Source of the DNA: Bradyrhizobium sp. in8p8
Lineage (GTDB): Bacteria; Pseudomonadota; Alphaproteobacteria; Rhizobiales; Xanthobacteraceae
Direction of reading: 5' to 3'
Length of the DNA: 64,000 nt
Assembly: GCF_000426845.1 (NCBI RefSeq)
Contig: NZ_AUGD01000007.1
Coordinates: 248,001-312,000 of the forward strand
Shown: piece by piece, positions 50,026 through 58,814 of the stretch
How the letters are laid out: every line of letters begins with the position of its first letter
Numbering within the stretch: position 1 is the stretch's first letter
The notes under the pieces: model-generated
The model's input: the letters and a program-made list of their open reading frames with translations, nothing else
What the model was told of the DNA's origin: nothing
Databases searched by the model: none
Made by a program: the position numbers and the translations under genes

Positions 50026-50870
50026 TCACCGGCCTCGATCACATCGTCGTTCTGGTGAGTGATATCGGTGCCGCAAAGGCAGCCTATCAGACGCTGCTCG
50101 CCCGCGCACCGGCCTGGCAGAACTCGGGCGAGGGCGCGGACAGGGTGCTGTTCACCCTGGACAACATGACCATCGAATTGATGGCGCCGAGCGGCTTCAG
50201 CGTCACCGCCGACCGCATGCGCGCGCTGCTCGACGACCAGGAAGGCATTATCGCCAGCCTTTGCTTTCGCGTCGCAGACGTCGGCAAGATGCACCGCCGG
50301 CTGGAGCGTGTGGCCTTGCAGCCGGACCCGGTCACGGAGGTCGAGAGCAGCGATGCCGGATCGGGCGCCGTACTGCACTGGAAGCGTACGCGTGCCGCCA
50401 CCGAGCTCACGCGGGGCGTGCGCATGTTCTTCCTCGAACTGGCCGAGGAGCGCCCGAAGTCGGTCGCGACCGATATCGCGCCGATCGACGCGCTCGACCA
50501 CGTCGTCGTTACCACTGAGGATTCCGATCGCGCCGCCGCGCTCTACGGTGCGCGGCTCGGACTCGATCTGGCGCTCGATCGCTCTCACCAGGATTGGGGC
50601 CAGCTGATGTTCTTCCGCTGCGGCGACCTCATCGTCGAGGTGGTCCGCCGCCCCGTGGCCGGCGGCGATGCCGCGCATGACCGCCTCTGGGGTGTGAGCT
50701 GGCGCGTCGCCGACATCGACGCTACGCGCGCCCGCCTGATCGCCGCCGGGCTCGACGTCTCCGAGGTCCGCAACGGCCGCAAGCCGGGCACGCGGATCAT
50801 GACGGTGCGCAGCGGCACCTGCGGCATCCAGACCGTGCTCCTGGAGCGCTCCCCGAAGCCGGTGAAGTGA
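50022..50870 (+). CDS. VOC-superfamily protein with two glyoxalase-like halves
   Basis: The 282-residue protein has two vicinal-oxygen-chelate modules: residues 1-110 (MITGLDHIVVLVSDIGAAKA) and about 155-275 (IDALDHVVVTTEDSDRAAAL). Metal-type His residues sit at LDHIV and LDHVV, with Glu in LIVEVVRR. It may be a glyoxalase, ring-cleavage extradiol-like enzyme or binding protein; no substrate can be inferred. It is monocistronic and followed by a three-armed palindrome. Confidence 0.8.
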   Translation: MITGLDHIVVLVSDIGAAKAAYQTLLARAPAWQNSGEGADRVLFTLDNMTIELMAPSGFSVTADRMRALLDDQEGIIASLCFRVADVGKMHRRLERVALQPDPVTEVESSDAGSGAVLHWKRTRAATELTRGVRMFFLELAEERPKSVATDIAPIDALDHVVVTTEDSDRAAALYGARLGLDLALDRSHQDWGQLMFFRCGDLIVEVVRRPVAGGDAAHDRLWGVSWRVADIDATRARLIAAGLDVSEVRNGRKPGTRIMTVRSGTCGIQTVLLERSPKPVK

Positions 50871-50874
50871 TTCT

Positions 50875-50952
50875 GTCATTCCGGGGCGCCCGAAGGGCGA
50901 ACCCGGAATCTCGAGATTCCGGGTCTGGTCCTTCGGACCATCCCGGAATGAC
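50875..50952. repeat. Three-armed palindromic repeat, family B copy 2
   Basis: The outer stem is GTCATTCCGGG/CCCGGAATGAC. Inside are CGCCC-GAA-GGGCG, a 24-bp centre palindrome (half ACCCGGAATCTC) and TGGTCC-TTC-GGACCA. It is laid out exactly like the copy at 35012. The side arms differ in sequence but keep their pairing. Confidence 0.8.
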
Positions 50953-51030
50953 GGAGCCAACATCCTTGCGTTCTCAAACGCTCGCCTGCGTGTTACATGG
51001 CACACCAAGACTCCTCAGCGAGCAACCGGT

Positions 51031-51738
51031 TTGACGAAGCCAAAGCGAACTCAGAAATGGCAGCGCGATCCCGAGGGGATGCGGCTGCGCATTCTCGAAG
51101 CCGCCAAGCAGGAATTTTCCGCTCATGGCCTGGCGGGCGCGCGCGTCGACCGGATCGCGGCGAAGGCCGGCGCCAACAAGCGCATGCTCTACTATCACGT
51201 GGGCAACAAGGACGAGCTTTATCTCGCGGTGCTCGAAGGCGCCTATGACAAGATCCGCAGCGAGGAGCGGGGGCTCGATCTCGAACACCTCGATCCGCCC
51301 GAGGCCATCCGCCGGCTGATCGAGTTCACCTGGAATTACTTCCTGCGCAATCCCGAATTCCTGTCGCTGCTGCAGACCGAGAACCTTGCACGCGCCAAGC
51401 ATCTGAAGAAATCGACCAAGGTCAAGTCGATGCACTCGCCCTTCGTCGAGATGATCCGGACTGTGGTGCGGCGCGGCGTCGACAGCGGCGACTTCCAGGT
51501 CGCGGTCGATCCGGTGCAGCTCTACATCTCGATCGCGGCGCTGAGCTTCTTCTACCTGTCGAACTCTGCGACGCTCAGCGTGATCTTCGGGCGTGATCTC
51601 CTCGACAAGAAGGCCAAGGACGAGAGGCTGGCCCATATGGTCGGCCTCGTCCTGGCTGCGCTGACCGGGCGGTCGGCCGTGCTGTTCGAGATCGCGAAGG
51701 CCCCGAAGTCCCGCAGCGCGGTGGCGCAGACGGTTTAG
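51031..51738 (+). CDS. TetR-family regulator
   Basis: The 235-residue product has an N-terminal HTH (MRLRILEAAKQEFSAHGLAG, ARVDRIAAKAGANKRMLYYH) and a helical ligand domain with the TetR_C pattern (NPEFLSLLQTENLARAKHLK). The start is a TTG at 51031 (MTKPKRTQKWQRDPEG); an ATG at 51079 is too far inside. It lies directly upstream of the transporter-enzyme cluster on the same strand, separated by repeats and a promoter with a dyad, so it is the likely regulator of that cluster. Confidence 0.88.
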   Translation: MTKPKRTQKWQRDPEGMRLRILEAAKQEFSAHGLAGARVDRIAAKAGANKRMLYYHVGNKDELYLAVLEGAYDKIRSEERGLDLEHLDPPEAIRRLIEFTWNYFLRNPEFLSLLQTENLARAKHLKKSTKVKSMHSPFVEMIRTVVRRGVDSGDFQVAVDPVQLYISIAALSFFYLSNSATLSVIFGRDLLDKKAKDERLAHMVGLVLAALTGRSAVLFEIAKAPKSRSAVAQTV

Positions 51739-51771
51739 CTTTTGGTCTGTAGCCTGGATGGAGCGACGCTC

Positions 51772-51851
51772 CGTCATTGCGAGCGCAGCCAAGCAATCCA
51801 GAATCTTTCCGTCGAGACAGTCTGGACTGCTTCGCTGCGCTCGCAATGACG
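51772..51851. repeat. Dispersed palindrome family A, copy 2
   Basis: Arms CGTCATTGCGAGCGCAGC and GCTGCGCTCGCAATGACG are paired; the inner part has two mismatches (AGCCAAG and GGACTGC variants). It is followed at once by a family E element, as at copy 1. Confidence 0.8.
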
Positions 51852-51872
51852 ATGCGGATGGTGGTCTCGTGC

Positions 51873-51917
51873 CCCGGACGCGGCGCAGCAGCACAAGGGC
51901 GCTGCGGCGCGTCCGGG
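51873..51917. repeat. Dispersed palindrome family E, copy 2
   Basis: CCCGGACGCGGCGCAGC and GCTGCGGCGCGTCCGGG pair with one mismatch around an 11-nt loop, 21 bp after family A copy 2. Confidence 0.75.
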
Positions 51918-51988
51918 ACAAGGAAGCGCCGGTCCCGGCATCCGCCAACCCGCAGGAACCCCGCCGCAAAACGTCACAGGGAATCCGC

Positions 51989-52016
51989 TGGACAGTATTT
52001 ATCCAACGGGTTAATT
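51989..52016 (+). promoter_or_regulatory. Promoter with a dyad, upstream of the ABC-enzyme cluster
   Basis: TGGACA (51989-51994) and TTAATT (52011-52016) are -35 and -10 candidates 16 bp apart. The dyad TGGA-N9-TCCA (51989-52005) overlaps the -35, where a TetR repressor could block RNA polymerase. It lies about 40 bp before the permease GTG. Confidence 0.35.
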
Positions 52017-52053
52017 TCTCGCCCGAACCTAGAAGAACGACCGGGAGGAATAC

Positions 52054-52863
52054 GTGGCTGAATTGAAGCCGCAAAACGCCGTTTCCAAGCTGCTGAATGC
52101 AGCCTGGGTTCGGCCGTTCTTGTTCCTCGTCTTCATCGTCGTCGCCTGGGATCTCGCGATCCGCCTGTTCAGGATTCCTGCCTACCAGATCCCGTCGCCG
52201 CTCGACGTCGTCGCCGTGCTGCGCACCGAATGGCCGGAGCTGCTGCGCCAGGCCTGGCCGACGACCTACGCGACCGTTTGCGGCTTCCTGCTCTCGGCGC
52301 TGTTCGGCATTCCCGTGGCGATGCTGATCGCGGGCTCGAAGACGGTGGAGAGCTACGTCTACCCGCTGCTGGTGTTCTCGCAGTCGGTGCCGAAGATCGC
52401 GATCGCGCCGCTCTTCGTGGTCTGGTTCGGCTTCGGCATCATTCCAAAGGTGATCTCGGCCTTCCTGCTCGGCTTCTTCCCCGTGGTGGTGTCTGCGGTG
52501 CAGGGCTTCAAATCGGTCGACCCTGATATGGTCGATCTCGCCCGCGCCATGCAGGGCAGCCGCTTTCAGGTGTTTCGCGCGGTGAACCTGCCGCATGCGC
52601 TGCCGGCGATCTTTTCCGGCCTCAAGGTGTCGGTGACGCTGGCGGTCGTCGGTGCCGTCGTCGGCGAGTTCGTCGGCTCAAATTCCGGCATCGGCTACGT
52701 CATGCAGCGCTCGATCGGCACGTTCGACCTGCCGACGATGTTCGCGGCCCTCGTCATTCTCGCGCTGCTCGGCGTGGTCCTGTTCTGGATCGTCGACCGC
52801 ATCGAGAAGCTGGTCATTCCCTGGCATGTCAGCCAGCGCGAGGACGTGATCTTTGCGTCTTAA
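52054..52863 (+). CDS. ABC transporter permease, NMT1-class importer
   Basis: The 269-residue inner-membrane protein has about six helices and the EAA loop VDLARAMQGSRFQVFRAVNL followed by PHALPAIFSGLKVS, of the SsuC/ThiX type. The GTG at 52054 has a GGAGGAA site. It is first gene of the transporter-enzyme operon, followed after 113 bp by the binding protein. Confidence 0.9.
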   Translation: MAELKPQNAVSKLLNAAWVRPFLFLVFIVVAWDLAIRLFRIPAYQIPSPLDVVAVLRTEWPELLRQAWPTTYATVCGFLLSALFGIPVAMLIAGSKTVESYVYPLLVFSQSVPKIAIAPLFVVWFGFGIIPKVISAFLLGFFPVVVSAVQGFKSVDPDMVDLARAMQGSRFQVFRAVNLPHALPAIFSGLKVSVTLAVVGAVVGEFVGSNSGIGYVMQRSIGTFDLPTMFAALVILALLGVVLFWIVDRIEKLVIPWHVSQREDVIFAS

Positions 52864-52864
52864 C

Positions 52865-52911
52865 AGCATGATCCGGAAAAGTGTGCAGCGGTTTTCCGAT
52901 CAGATCATGCT
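52865..52911. repeat. Rhizobiales-type dispersed palindrome (family D)
   Basis: AGCATGATC pairs with GATCATGCT and CGGAAAA with TTTTCCG, with a 4-nt bulge on the right side and an 11-nt loop. It sits 2 bp after the permease stop inside the operon. Similar elements are widespread in Rhizobiales genomes. Confidence 0.7.
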
Positions 52912-52976
52912 CGAACCAAAACTAGCAGCGAACGGCCGCGAACGGCCGGCACAACGAGCGGCAAGGGAGAGAAGCG

Positions 52977-53969
52977 ATGAAGCGGTTGATTGGGGCTGTC
53001 TCAGCGGCGCTGATGGCATTTACGGCCATGCCGGCGCACGCGGCCGACAAGGTCGTGCTGATGCTGAACTGGTACGTCTATGGCGAGCATGCGCCGTTCT
53101 ATTATGGGAAGGCCAAGGGCATCTACGCGGCCGAGGGCATTGATATCGAGATCCAGGAAGGCCGCGGCTCGGCGGCGACCACGCAGGCTGTCGCCGCCAA
53201 GACGGCCGATTTCGGCTATGTCGACGTCCCCACCATGATGCGCGCCGCGATCAAGGGGGCGCCGGTGGTTGCGACCGGTGTCCTGCTCCAGACCTCGCCG
53301 ATGTCCGCCATGGGCTTCGCCGACAAGAACATCAGGAAGCCCGAGGACATCAAGGGCAAGACGGTGGCGATCACGCCCGCCGATTCCATGACACAGATCT
53401 GGCCGCTGTTCCTGAAGAAGACCGGCTTGAAGGAAAGCGATTTCAAGACCGTCGCCGGCGACGGCCAGACCAAGCTCAACGCCGTCATCAACGGCCAGGC
53501 CGATCTGCTGCTCGGCTACGTCATGGACCAGTCGATGAAGATCAAGGACGCCACCGGCAAGGACGTCTATCCGATCAAGTTCGCCGACTACGGCATCAAC
53601 ATGGTCTCGTCCGGCATCATCGCCAACGCCGATTATGTGAAGGCCAATGCCGATCTCGTCCGCCGCTTCATGTCGGCGACGACGAAAGCGGTCGAAGCCG
53701 CCGAAAAGGAGCCGAAGGCGGCGGCGCAGGCGATCCTTGACGCCAACCCGAAGGGCGGCAAGATCGATACGCTCACGCAGGGTTTTGAGCTCACGATTCC
53801 GCTCTACCGGACCGCGGAGACCAAGAGCAAGCGGCCGTTCCAGGTCAGCGACCAGAACATGACTGATACGGTCAATCTGATGGTCGAATATGGCGGCCTC
53901 GATGCCAAGGCCAAGGAGAACCCGAAGGCCTTCTACACCAACGACTATCTGCCGAAGAGCGGCTCGTGA
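52977..53969 (+). CDS. ABC transporter substrate-binding protein, NMT1/THI5-like
   Basis: The 330-residue protein has a signal peptide (MKRLIGAVSAALMAFTAMPA) and an NMT1/THI5 fold (VVLMLNWYVYGEHAPFYYGK; GIYAAEGIDIEIQEGRGSAA; DFGYVDVPTMMRAAIKGAPV). The YGEHAPFYYGK opening resembles binders of pyrimidine or flavin precursors and aromatic acids rather than nitrate. It delivers an unknown solute to the permease; its stop overlaps the ATPase start (GTGA). Confidence 0.9.
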   Translation: MKRLIGAVSAALMAFTAMPAHAADKVVLMLNWYVYGEHAPFYYGKAKGIYAAEGIDIEIQEGRGSAATTQAVAAKTADFGYVDVPTMMRAAIKGAPVVATGVLLQTSPMSAMGFADKNIRKPEDIKGKTVAITPADSMTQIWPLFLKKTGLKESDFKTVAGDGQTKLNAVINGQADLLLGYVMDQSMKIKDATGKDVYPIKFADYGINMVSSGIIANADYVKANADLVRRFMSATTKAVEAAEKEPKAAAQAILDANPKGGKIDTLTQGFELTIPLYRTAETKSKRPFQVSDQNMTDTVNLMVEYGGLDAKAKENPKAFYTNDYLPKSGS

Positions 53970-54814
53970 AACCTGCGACTGTTATAAGCGAAACCGCGCA
54001 GCCGGCTGCACATCTGAGACTGGTGAGCGGCCGGGCTGCCGGCGATGCGTCGGGCATCAAGCTGTCGGGCGTATCCAAGACCTACCGGACACGCGACGGC
54101 GACGTGCCGTCGCTACGGCCGCTCGACTTCCACATCAACGACGGCGAGTTCTTCGTCGTGGTCGGCCCTTCCGGCTGCGGCAAGTCCACGTTGCTCAAGC
54201 TGATCTCGGGCCTGCTGCCGCCGACCACGGGCGAGATCCTCGTCGAGGGCGAGAAGGTGACGACGCCGCACGGCAATGTCGGCATCGTCTTTCAGAACGC
54301 TCTGCTCTTGCCCTGGCGCAACATCCTCAAGAACGTGATGCTGCCGATCGACATGAAGCGGCTGCCGCGGGACAAGTATCTTCCCCGTGCCAAGGAGCTG
54401 TTGAAGCTGGTCGGCCTCGAAGGCTTCGAAAAGAAGCTACCGTGGCAACTCTCCGGCGGCATGCAGCAGCGTGCCTCGATCTGCCGCGCGCTGGTGCACG
54501 ATCCCAGGATCATGCTGATGGACGAGCCGTTCGGCGCGCTCGATGCGTTGACGCGCGAGCGAATGAATGTCGAATTGATGCGGATCCAGCGCGAGACCGG
54601 GAAGACGGTGTTGCTGATCACGCATTCGATTCCCGAGGCCGTGTTCCTCGCCGACCGCGTGCTTGTGATGACCGAGCGCCCCGGCGCGATCGCCGCGATC
54701 TACGACGTGCCACTGCCGCGTCCGCGCTCGCTCGACGCGATGGCCGATCCTGTCTTCACCGAGCTCGTGCAGCGCATCCGCAAGCACTTCTTCTCGCAAG
54801 GGGCATTGGATTGA
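53966..54814 (+). CDS. ABC transporter ATP-binding protein
   Basis: The 282-residue ATPase has a 30-residue N-terminal extension, Walker A GPSGCGKSTLLKLISG, Q-loop GIVFQNALLLPWRNI, signature LSGGMQQRASICRAL and Walker B RIMLMDEPFGALDALTR. The GTG at 53966 overlaps the stop of the binding protein by 4 bp. Together with the two preceding genes it makes a complete importer. Confidence 0.9.
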   Translation: MKPATVISETAQPAAHLRLVSGRAAGDASGIKLSGVSKTYRTRDGDVPSLRPLDFHINDGEFFVVVGPSGCGKSTLLKLISGLLPPTTGEILVEGEKVTTPHGNVGIVFQNALLLPWRNILKNVMLPIDMKRLPRDKYLPRAKELLKLVGLEGFEKKLPWQLSGGMQQRASICRALVHDPRIMLMDEPFGALDALTRERMNVELMRIQRETGKTVLLITHSIPEAVFLADRVLVMTERPGAIAAIYDVPLPRPRSLDAMADPVFTELVQRIRKHFFSQGALD

Positions 54815-54844
54815 GAGTGATGGGAGTAGCTCTAGCTTTCAAGG

Positions 54845-54930
54845 CGTCATGGCCGGGCTTGACCCGGCCATCCACGTCTTGCTCCGTGCGACAAAGAACG
54901 TGGATGCCCGGGACAAGCCCGGCTATGACG
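54845..54930. repeat. Dispersed palindrome family C
   Basis: Outer arms CGTCATGGCCGGGCTTG and CAAGCCCGGCTATGACG pair with one mismatch; inner ATCCACGT/ACGTGGAT continue the stem. It fills the gap between the ATPase and the enolase-superfamily gene, ending 14 bp before that gene's ATG. An open frame reads through it but is not the real start. Confidence 0.7.
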
Positions 54931-54944
54931 AGCTTCATAGGACC

Positions 54945-56342
54945 ATGTCGGTGCGCCTGAAGCTGCGAGACATCGCCTTCTTCGAACGTCCCGTGCCATT
55001 CGCGCGGCCGTTCCGCTTCGGCGCGATCACCATCAGCGCCACGCCGCAGCTGTTCGTGCGGGTCGAGCTCGAGGTTGAGGGCAGGGGGACCGCTGTCGGC
55101 GCCAGCGCCGAGCTGCTGGTGCCGAAGTGGTTCGACAAGCGGCCGGAGCTTTCGCCGGCACAGACGGTAGAGGGGCTGAGAGAATCGCTGGAGATCGCGC
55201 GCGGGCTCTATCTGGCGAGCGCCGGATATCAGACCGCGTTCGATCTGCATGCCTCGTGCATCGGGGACCAGGTCGCGACCTGTGCGAACAAGAACATTCC
55301 GCCGCTCGCCGCGGCTTATGGCCCGGCGGAGATCGACAAGGCGATCCTCGATGCGCTGCTGCGCGCCGCCGAAACCAACTTCTTCGAGGGGATGGCCGGC
55401 AATATCGCGGGCATCGATGCGCGGCTGTCGCCTGACCTCGCAAAATTGGACATCGCCAGGTTTCTCTCGGGTCGGGTGCCGCTGCAGCGTGTTGCCATCA
55501 GGCACACCGTCGGCCTGGATGACGCCATAGAGGGCGAGGGCGGCGTCGCCGATCCGCGCGAGAACGCCGGCGCGCGCTACTTCAAGCTCAAACTGTCGGG
55601 CGATCCCGCCGCCGATACGGCGCGGCTCGCGCGGATCGGCAAGGAGCTCGACACGCTCGGGCGCGACTACAGGGTGACGCTCGACGCCAACGAGCAATAT
55701 GCGGACTTCGCCGCATTGCAGGCGCTGATGGACCGGCTTGATCATGACGCCGCGCTGCGTCCGATCGCCACGCGTCTGCTCTATATCGAACAACCGATGC
55801 CGCGCGACATCACGCGGCAATCGCCGCTCGGCGCATTGGCTGCGCGTGGTTTCATCATCGACGAGGCCGACGATTCCTATGATGCCTTCCCGACGGCGCG
55901 GGCACTCGGCTATCGCGGCATCTCCTCGAAATCCTGCAAGGGAATTTACAAGTCGATCGTCAACGCCACGCGTGCAGCGAAATGGAGCGCGGAGAGCGAG
56001 ACTTTCTACGTCACCGGCGAAGACCTCACCTGCCAGGCCGGCCTCGCCGTGCAGCAGGATCTCGCGCTCGGTGCCTTCCTCGGCGTCACCCATGCCGAAC
56101 GCAACGGCCATCACTATGTCGACGGCTTCGGCGAAACGCCTGCGGCGGAGGCAGCGGCCTTCGCGGCCGCGCATCCCGATCTCTATGCCGATGCCGGGCA
56201 GGGCATCCGCCTCAAGATTCACGACGGCGATCTCCTGACGGGATCGCTTCACGCAACGGGTTTCGCGACGTCGGTCCATCCGGACTGGCCGGCGCTGTGC
56301 CCGCTCGAACAGCCAGGATCATCTCAGGAGCATTTGGCATGA
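54945..56342 (+). CDS. Enolase-superfamily enzyme (muconate cycloisomerase/sugar-acid dehydratase type)
   Basis: The 465-residue TIM-barrel enzyme has the superfamily layout: KLK at 214-216 (YFKLKLSGD), first metal Asp247 (TLDANEQYAD), Glu282 (YIEQPMPRD), Asp306 (IIDEADDSYD) and Lys329 (GISSKSCKGIYKS). This places it with MLE/mandelate-racemase enzymes, which abstract a proton alpha to a carboxylate. It is longer than usual (350-400) with a long N-terminal capping domain. The ATG at 54945 follows AGGA. It likely dehydrates or isomerises a carboxylated substrate imported by the adjacent transporter. Confidence 0.82.
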   Translation: MSVRLKLRDIAFFERPVPFARPFRFGAITISATPQLFVRVELEVEGRGTAVGASAELLVPKWFDKRPELSPAQTVEGLRESLEIARGLYLASAGYQTAFDLHASCIGDQVATCANKNIPPLAAAYGPAEIDKAILDALLRAAETNFFEGMAGNIAGIDARLSPDLAKLDIARFLSGRVPLQRVAIRHTVGLDDAIEGEGGVADPRENAGARYFKLKLSGDPAADTARLARIGKELDTLGRDYRVTLDANEQYADFAALQALMDRLDHDAALRPIATRLLYIEQPMPRDITRQSPLGALAARGFIIDEADDSYDAFPTARALGYRGISSKSCKGIYKSIVNATRAAKWSAESETFYVTGEDLTCQAGLAVQQDLALGAFLGVTHAERNGHHYVDGFGETPAAEAAAFAAAHPDLYADAGQGIRLKIHDGDLLTGSLHATGFATSVHPDWPALCPLEQPGSSQEHLA

Positions 56343-57490
56343 CCACCCAACGCCTCGGCCTCATCATGAACGGCGTCACCGGCCGCATGGGGCTCAACCA
56401 GCATCTGATCCGCTCCATCGTCGCGATCCGCGACCAGGGCGGCGTCCGCCTGAAGAACGGCGACCGCGTCATGCCCGATCCGATCCTGGTCGGCCGCAGC
56501 GCCGACAAGGTCGAGGCGCTCGCCAGGCGCTACAACATCACGCGCTGGACCACCGATCTCGATGCGGCACTCGCCGACAAGAACGACACCATGTTCTTCG
56601 ACGCCGCGACCACCCAGGCGCGTCCGGGCTTGCTGACCCAGGCGATCAATGCCGGCAAGCACGTCTATTGCGAGAAGCCGATCGCGACCAATTTCGAGGA
56701 GGCGCTCGAGGTCGTGAAGCTTGCCAATGCCAAGGGCATCAAGCATGGCACGGTGCAGGACAAGCTGTTCCTGCCGGGCCTGAAGAAGATCGCCTTCCTG
56801 CGCGATAGCGGCTTTTTCGGCCGCATCCTCTCGGTGCGCGGCGAGTTCGGCTATTGGGTGTTCGAAGGCGGCTGGCAGGAGGCGCAGCGGCCGTCCTGGA
56901 ACTACCGCAGCGAGGACGGCGGCGGCATCATCCTCGACATGGTCTGCCACTGGCGCTACGTGCTCGACAACCTCTTCGGCAACGTTCAGAGCGTGAGCTG
57001 CATCGGCAACACCGACATCCCCGAGCGCTATGACGAGCAGGGCAAGAAGTACAAGGCGACCGCGGATGATTCCGCGTACGCGACATTCCAGCTCGAAGGC
57101 GGCGTCATCGCGCACATCAACATGTCATGGGTGACGCGCGTCTATCGCGACGACCTCGTTACGTTCCAGGTCGACGGCACACACGGCTCGGCGGTCGCGG
57201 GGCTCACCGACTGCATGATCCAGGCGCGGCAGGCGACCCCGAGGCCGGTCTGGAATCCCGACGAGAAGCGGCTGCACGATTTCTACGGCGACTGGCAGAA
57301 GCTGCCCGACAACGTCACCTACGACAACGGCTTCAGGGAGCAGTGGGAGATGTTCATCCGGCACGTCTACGAGGATGCGCCCTACAAGTTCACGCTGCTC
57401 GAAGGCGCCAAGGGCGTGCAGCTGGCCGAATGCGCGCTGAAGAGCTGGAAGGAGCGGCGCTGGATCGACGTCGCCCCGATCAAGGCGTGA
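56339..57490 (+). CDS. Gfo/Idh/MocA-family oxidoreductase
   Basis: The 383-residue NAD(P)-dependent oxidoreductase has an N-terminal Rossmann domain (LIMNGVTGRMGLNQHLIRSI; TTDLDAALADKNDTMFFDAA) and the family EKP motif GKHVYCEKPIATNFEEALEV. A C-terminal domain of the MocA type follows (DGGGIILDMVCHWRYVLDNL). The first loop is G-x-x-G rather than GxGxxG. The ATG at 56339 overlaps the enolase-superfamily stop (ATGA), so the two are coupled. It oxidises or reduces a sugar-like or cyclitol-like compound. Confidence 0.88.
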   Translation: MTTQRLGLIMNGVTGRMGLNQHLIRSIVAIRDQGGVRLKNGDRVMPDPILVGRSADKVEALARRYNITRWTTDLDAALADKNDTMFFDAATTQARPGLLTQAINAGKHVYCEKPIATNFEEALEVVKLANAKGIKHGTVQDKLFLPGLKKIAFLRDSGFFGRILSVRGEFGYWVFEGGWQEAQRPSWNYRSEDGGGIILDMVCHWRYVLDNLFGNVQSVSCIGNTDIPERYDEQGKKYKATADDSAYATFQLEGGVIAHINMSWVTRVYRDDLVTFQVDGTHGSAVAGLTDCMIQARQATPRPVWNPDEKRLHDFYGDWQKLPDNVTYDNGFREQWEMFIRHVYEDAPYKFTLLEGAKGVQLAECALKSWKERRWIDVAPIKA

Positions 57491-57522
57491 GGTCCGTCGA
57501 GTAAACTCGGATGTCCACCAAG

Positions 57523-57607
57523 CCGTCATTGCGAGCGAAGCGAAGCAATCCAGTGTCCATCCGCGGCAACAGTCTGGATTGCTTCGTCGCTTCGCTCGCA
57601 ATGACGG
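57523..57607. repeat. Dispersed palindrome family A, copy 3
   Basis: Arms CCGTCATTGCGAGCGAAGCG and its inverse pair; the right arm carries 3 extra bases (GTC, at about 57586-57588). It lies between the oxidoreductase stop and the DUF993 gene, within the operon. Confidence 0.8.
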
Positions 57608-57623
57608 GAAGAGGTCTGAAATC

Positions 57624-58814
57624 ATGAACAAGCCCGTTCAACCCATGTCGTCATTGTCGCTGAAGCTGCCCAAGGCCGATCGCTCGATCGAGACCTATCG
57701 GCTCGCGGCCTCGCGCACGTTTCCCGCAAAGCTGGAAGGACCGCTCAATCGCATCGCCTTCTCCGCCGTGCACACCGTCGCCGATCCCTTCGCCGACAAC
57801 GATCCCTGGCTGTCGGTGGCCGTCGACTGGGACAAGACCGTCGCCTTCCGCGAGCACGTCTGGGACCTCGGCCTCGGCGTTGCCGAAGCCATGGACACCG
57901 CGCAGCGCGGCATGGGCCTGGACTGGCCGACCTCGCTGGAGCTGATCACGCGCTCGGTCGGTGCCGCAAAGCGCCGCAACGCGCTGGTGTTCTCGGGTGC
58001 CGGCACGGACCATCTCGCGGTGGAAGATGCCAAGACCATCGACGACGTGATCCGCGCCTATGAGGAGCAGGTCTCGGCGGTGGAGAAGGTTGGCGGCCGC
58101 ATCATCCTGATGGCGTCGCGCGCGCTGGCCAAGCTCGGCCGCAACGCCGACGATTACGCCAAGGTTTATGACCGCGTGCTGTCGCAGGTTCGCGAGCCCG
58201 TCATCATCCATTGGCTCGGCGACATGTTCGATCCCGCGCTGACCGGCTATTGGGGCACCAAAGACCTCGACAAGGCGATGGACGCGGCTGTGGCCATCAT
58301 CAACGGCAATGCCGCCAAGGTCGACGGGGTCAAGGTCTCGCTGCTGGACAAGCAGCGCGAGATCGACATGCGCCGCCGCCTCGACAAGCGCATCAGGATG
58401 TATACCGGCGACGACTTCAACTACGCAGAGCTGATCGCCGGCGACGAGCAGGGCTTTTCGCACGCGCTGCTCGGCATCTTCGATGCCATCGCGCCGGCGG
58501 CATCCTATGCGCTGTCGCGGCTGGCGGCCGGCGACGAGGCCGGCTTCCACGATGTGCTGGGGCCGACGGTGCCGCTCTCGCGTCACATCTTCAAGGCGCC
58601 GACGCGTTTCTACAAGACCGGCGTGGTGTTCATGGCCTATCTCAACGGCCATCAGGATCATTTCACCATGGTCGGCGGCCAGGAGAGCACGCGCTCCACG
58701 CTGCATCTGGCCGAGTTGTTCCGTCTGGCTGACAAGGCCGGCCTGCTCGCCAACCCTGAACTCGCGACGCAGCGGATGAAGACCGTGCTCGCCACCCACG
58801 GTATCGAATCCTGA
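57624..58814 (+). CDS. DUF993-family protein (aldolase-like TIM barrel)
   Basis: The 396-residue protein belongs to DUF993, whose members are annotated as dihydrodipicolinate-synthase-like. Segments include GLDWPTSLELITRSVGAAKR, FSGAGTDHLAVEDAKTIDDV, and VGGRIILMASRALAKLGRNA; VDGVKVSLLD resembles the Schiff-base lysine strand of class I aldolases. Its chemistry is unproven. It is in the cluster between an oxidoreductase and a TIM-barrel isomerase; the next gene overlaps its stop by one base (TGATG). Confidence 0.75.
   Translation: MNKPVQPMSSLSLKLPKADRSIETYRLAASRTFPAKLEGPLNRIAFSAVHTVADPFADNDPWLSVAVDWDKTVAFREHVWDLGLGVAEAMDTAQRGMGLDWPTSLELITRSVGAAKRRNALVFSGAGTDHLAVEDAKTIDDVIRAYEEQVSAVEKVGGRIILMASRALAKLGRNADDYAKVYDRVLSQVREPVIIHWLGDMFDPALTGYWGTKDLDKAMDAAVAIINGNAAKVDGVKVSLLDKQREIDMRRRLDKRIRMYTGDDFNYAELIAGDEQGFSHALLGIFDAIAPAASYALSRLAAGDEAGFHDVLGPTVPLSRHIFKAPTRFYKTGVVFMAYLNGHQDHFTMVGGQESTRSTLHLAELFRLADKAGLLANPELATQRMKTVLATHGIES

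Noticed and set aside
50974..52596. 540-codon minus-strand frame spanning the TetR gene, repeats and permease
   Set aside because: It passes through two palindromic repeats and is antisense to supported genes; it is an artefact of high GC.
54849..54944. Upstream extension of the enolase-superfamily gene through the family C repeat
   Set aside because: The extra 32 residues are encoded by a dispersed palindrome and have no family similarity; the ATG at 54945 is a better start.
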